Shown: one piece after another, positions 63,893-64,000 of the stretch | Numbering within the stretch: the stretch's first letter is position 1 | Layout: each line of letters opens with the position of its first letter | Assembly: GCA_027488845.1 (NCBI GenBank) | Contig: JAIYBC010000030.1 | Coordinates: 164,529-228,528, forward strand | Origin: Verrucomicrobiales bacterium | GTDB lineage: Bacteria; Verrucomicrobiota; Verrucomicrobiia; Limisphaerales; UBA9464 | Direction of reading: 5' to 3' | DNA: 64,000 bases | Position numbers and translations under genes: made by a program | Notes under the pieces: generated by a model | Databases searched by the model: none | Seen by the model: the letters and a program-made list of their open reading frames with translations, nothing else | What the model was told of the DNA's origin: nothing

Positions 63893-64000
63893 TCAGGCCG
63901 ACGTCGGCTGGGGTGCCCTTGCCAACTCCATCTCCATCGGCGTTCGTCGGATGTCCTTCAGCGTGTAGTACTCGCCCGATTCCAGGAACCACAGCCGCCG
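63893..64000 (-). CDS. Possible C-terminal end of a gene running off the window
   Basis: Read on the minus strand, an open frame from the window edge gives RRLWFLESGEYYTLKDIRRT and 15 further residues before a TGA at 63893-63895. Codon use is plausible. It cannot be assigned, and a longer sequence is needed to show whether it is a gene. Confidence 0.25.
   Translation of the reverse strand, partial: RRLWFLESGEYYTLKDIRRTPMEMELARAPQPTSA

Overview
This window is a high-GC bacterial chromosome segment with dense, mostly intact genes. Three things point to Verrucomicrobiota, probably a Pedosphaera/Limisphaera-type lineage, with Planctomycetota the less likely alternative. There are several large secreted proteins with DUF1549 plus DUF1553 domains (PSCyt2/PSD1) and Tat-exported DUF1501 partners. 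There are DUF1080 proteins, and a lone pseudopilin of the kind these genomes scatter widely. Few start codons have a Shine-Dalgarno sequence. The phylum assignment is inference from gene content; no rRNA is present to prove it.

Layout. 1-7.2 kb: an RlmI-like rRNA methyltransferase, an orphan MCP translationally coupled to a RedB-like protein, htpG, ychF and a UreF-like protein. 7.2-8.2 kb: tRNA-Val(UAC) and a PIG-L deacetylase. 8.3-13.0 kb: a compact polysaccharide-export locus (outer-membrane barrel, BY-kinase, Wza-like lipoprotein, FHA protein), then secA. 16-21.6 kb: a pseudopilin and a PSD1 - MOSC - DUF1501 operon. 22-30 kb: rlmN, a 1402-residue membrane protein bracketed by heptamer repeats, and a secreted beta-helix protein. 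29.6-37 kb, minus strand: PSD1 - DUF1501 - ParD/MazF-type toxin-antitoxin - PSD1. 37-41.4 kb: a lipoprotein, purS-purQ, a DUF1080 lipoprotein and a PQQ-type beta-propeller protein. 41.4-52.7 kb: two hybrid histidine kinases, gamma-glutamyltransferase, a PAS protein, DUF1080 and a PHP-type protein. 52.9-56.5 kb: an operon of DinB-like protein, DedA/ATP-grasp fusion and NRDE protein, plus a DoxX-like protein. 56.7-63.1 kb: a small unknown, a free-standing C-terminal half of CarB, and a SWIM/SNF2 helicase coupled to a VOC protein. 63.1-64 kb: remains of an insertion sequence.

How the genes fit together. The PSD1/DUF1501/DUF1080/beta-helix/PQQ/GGT set is a secreted and periplasmic degradative repertoire. 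The 8-13 kb locus makes an envelope-spanning export path under tyrosine-kinase control, but it has no glycosyltransferases. The most unusual points are a strong intrinsic terminator ending four bases before the kinase start codon, a DedA-ATP-grasp fusion in a three-gene operon, a split carB, and families of period-7 tandem repeats in the intergenic spaces. No CRISPR array, prophage or defence island was seen apart from the toxin-antitoxin pair.
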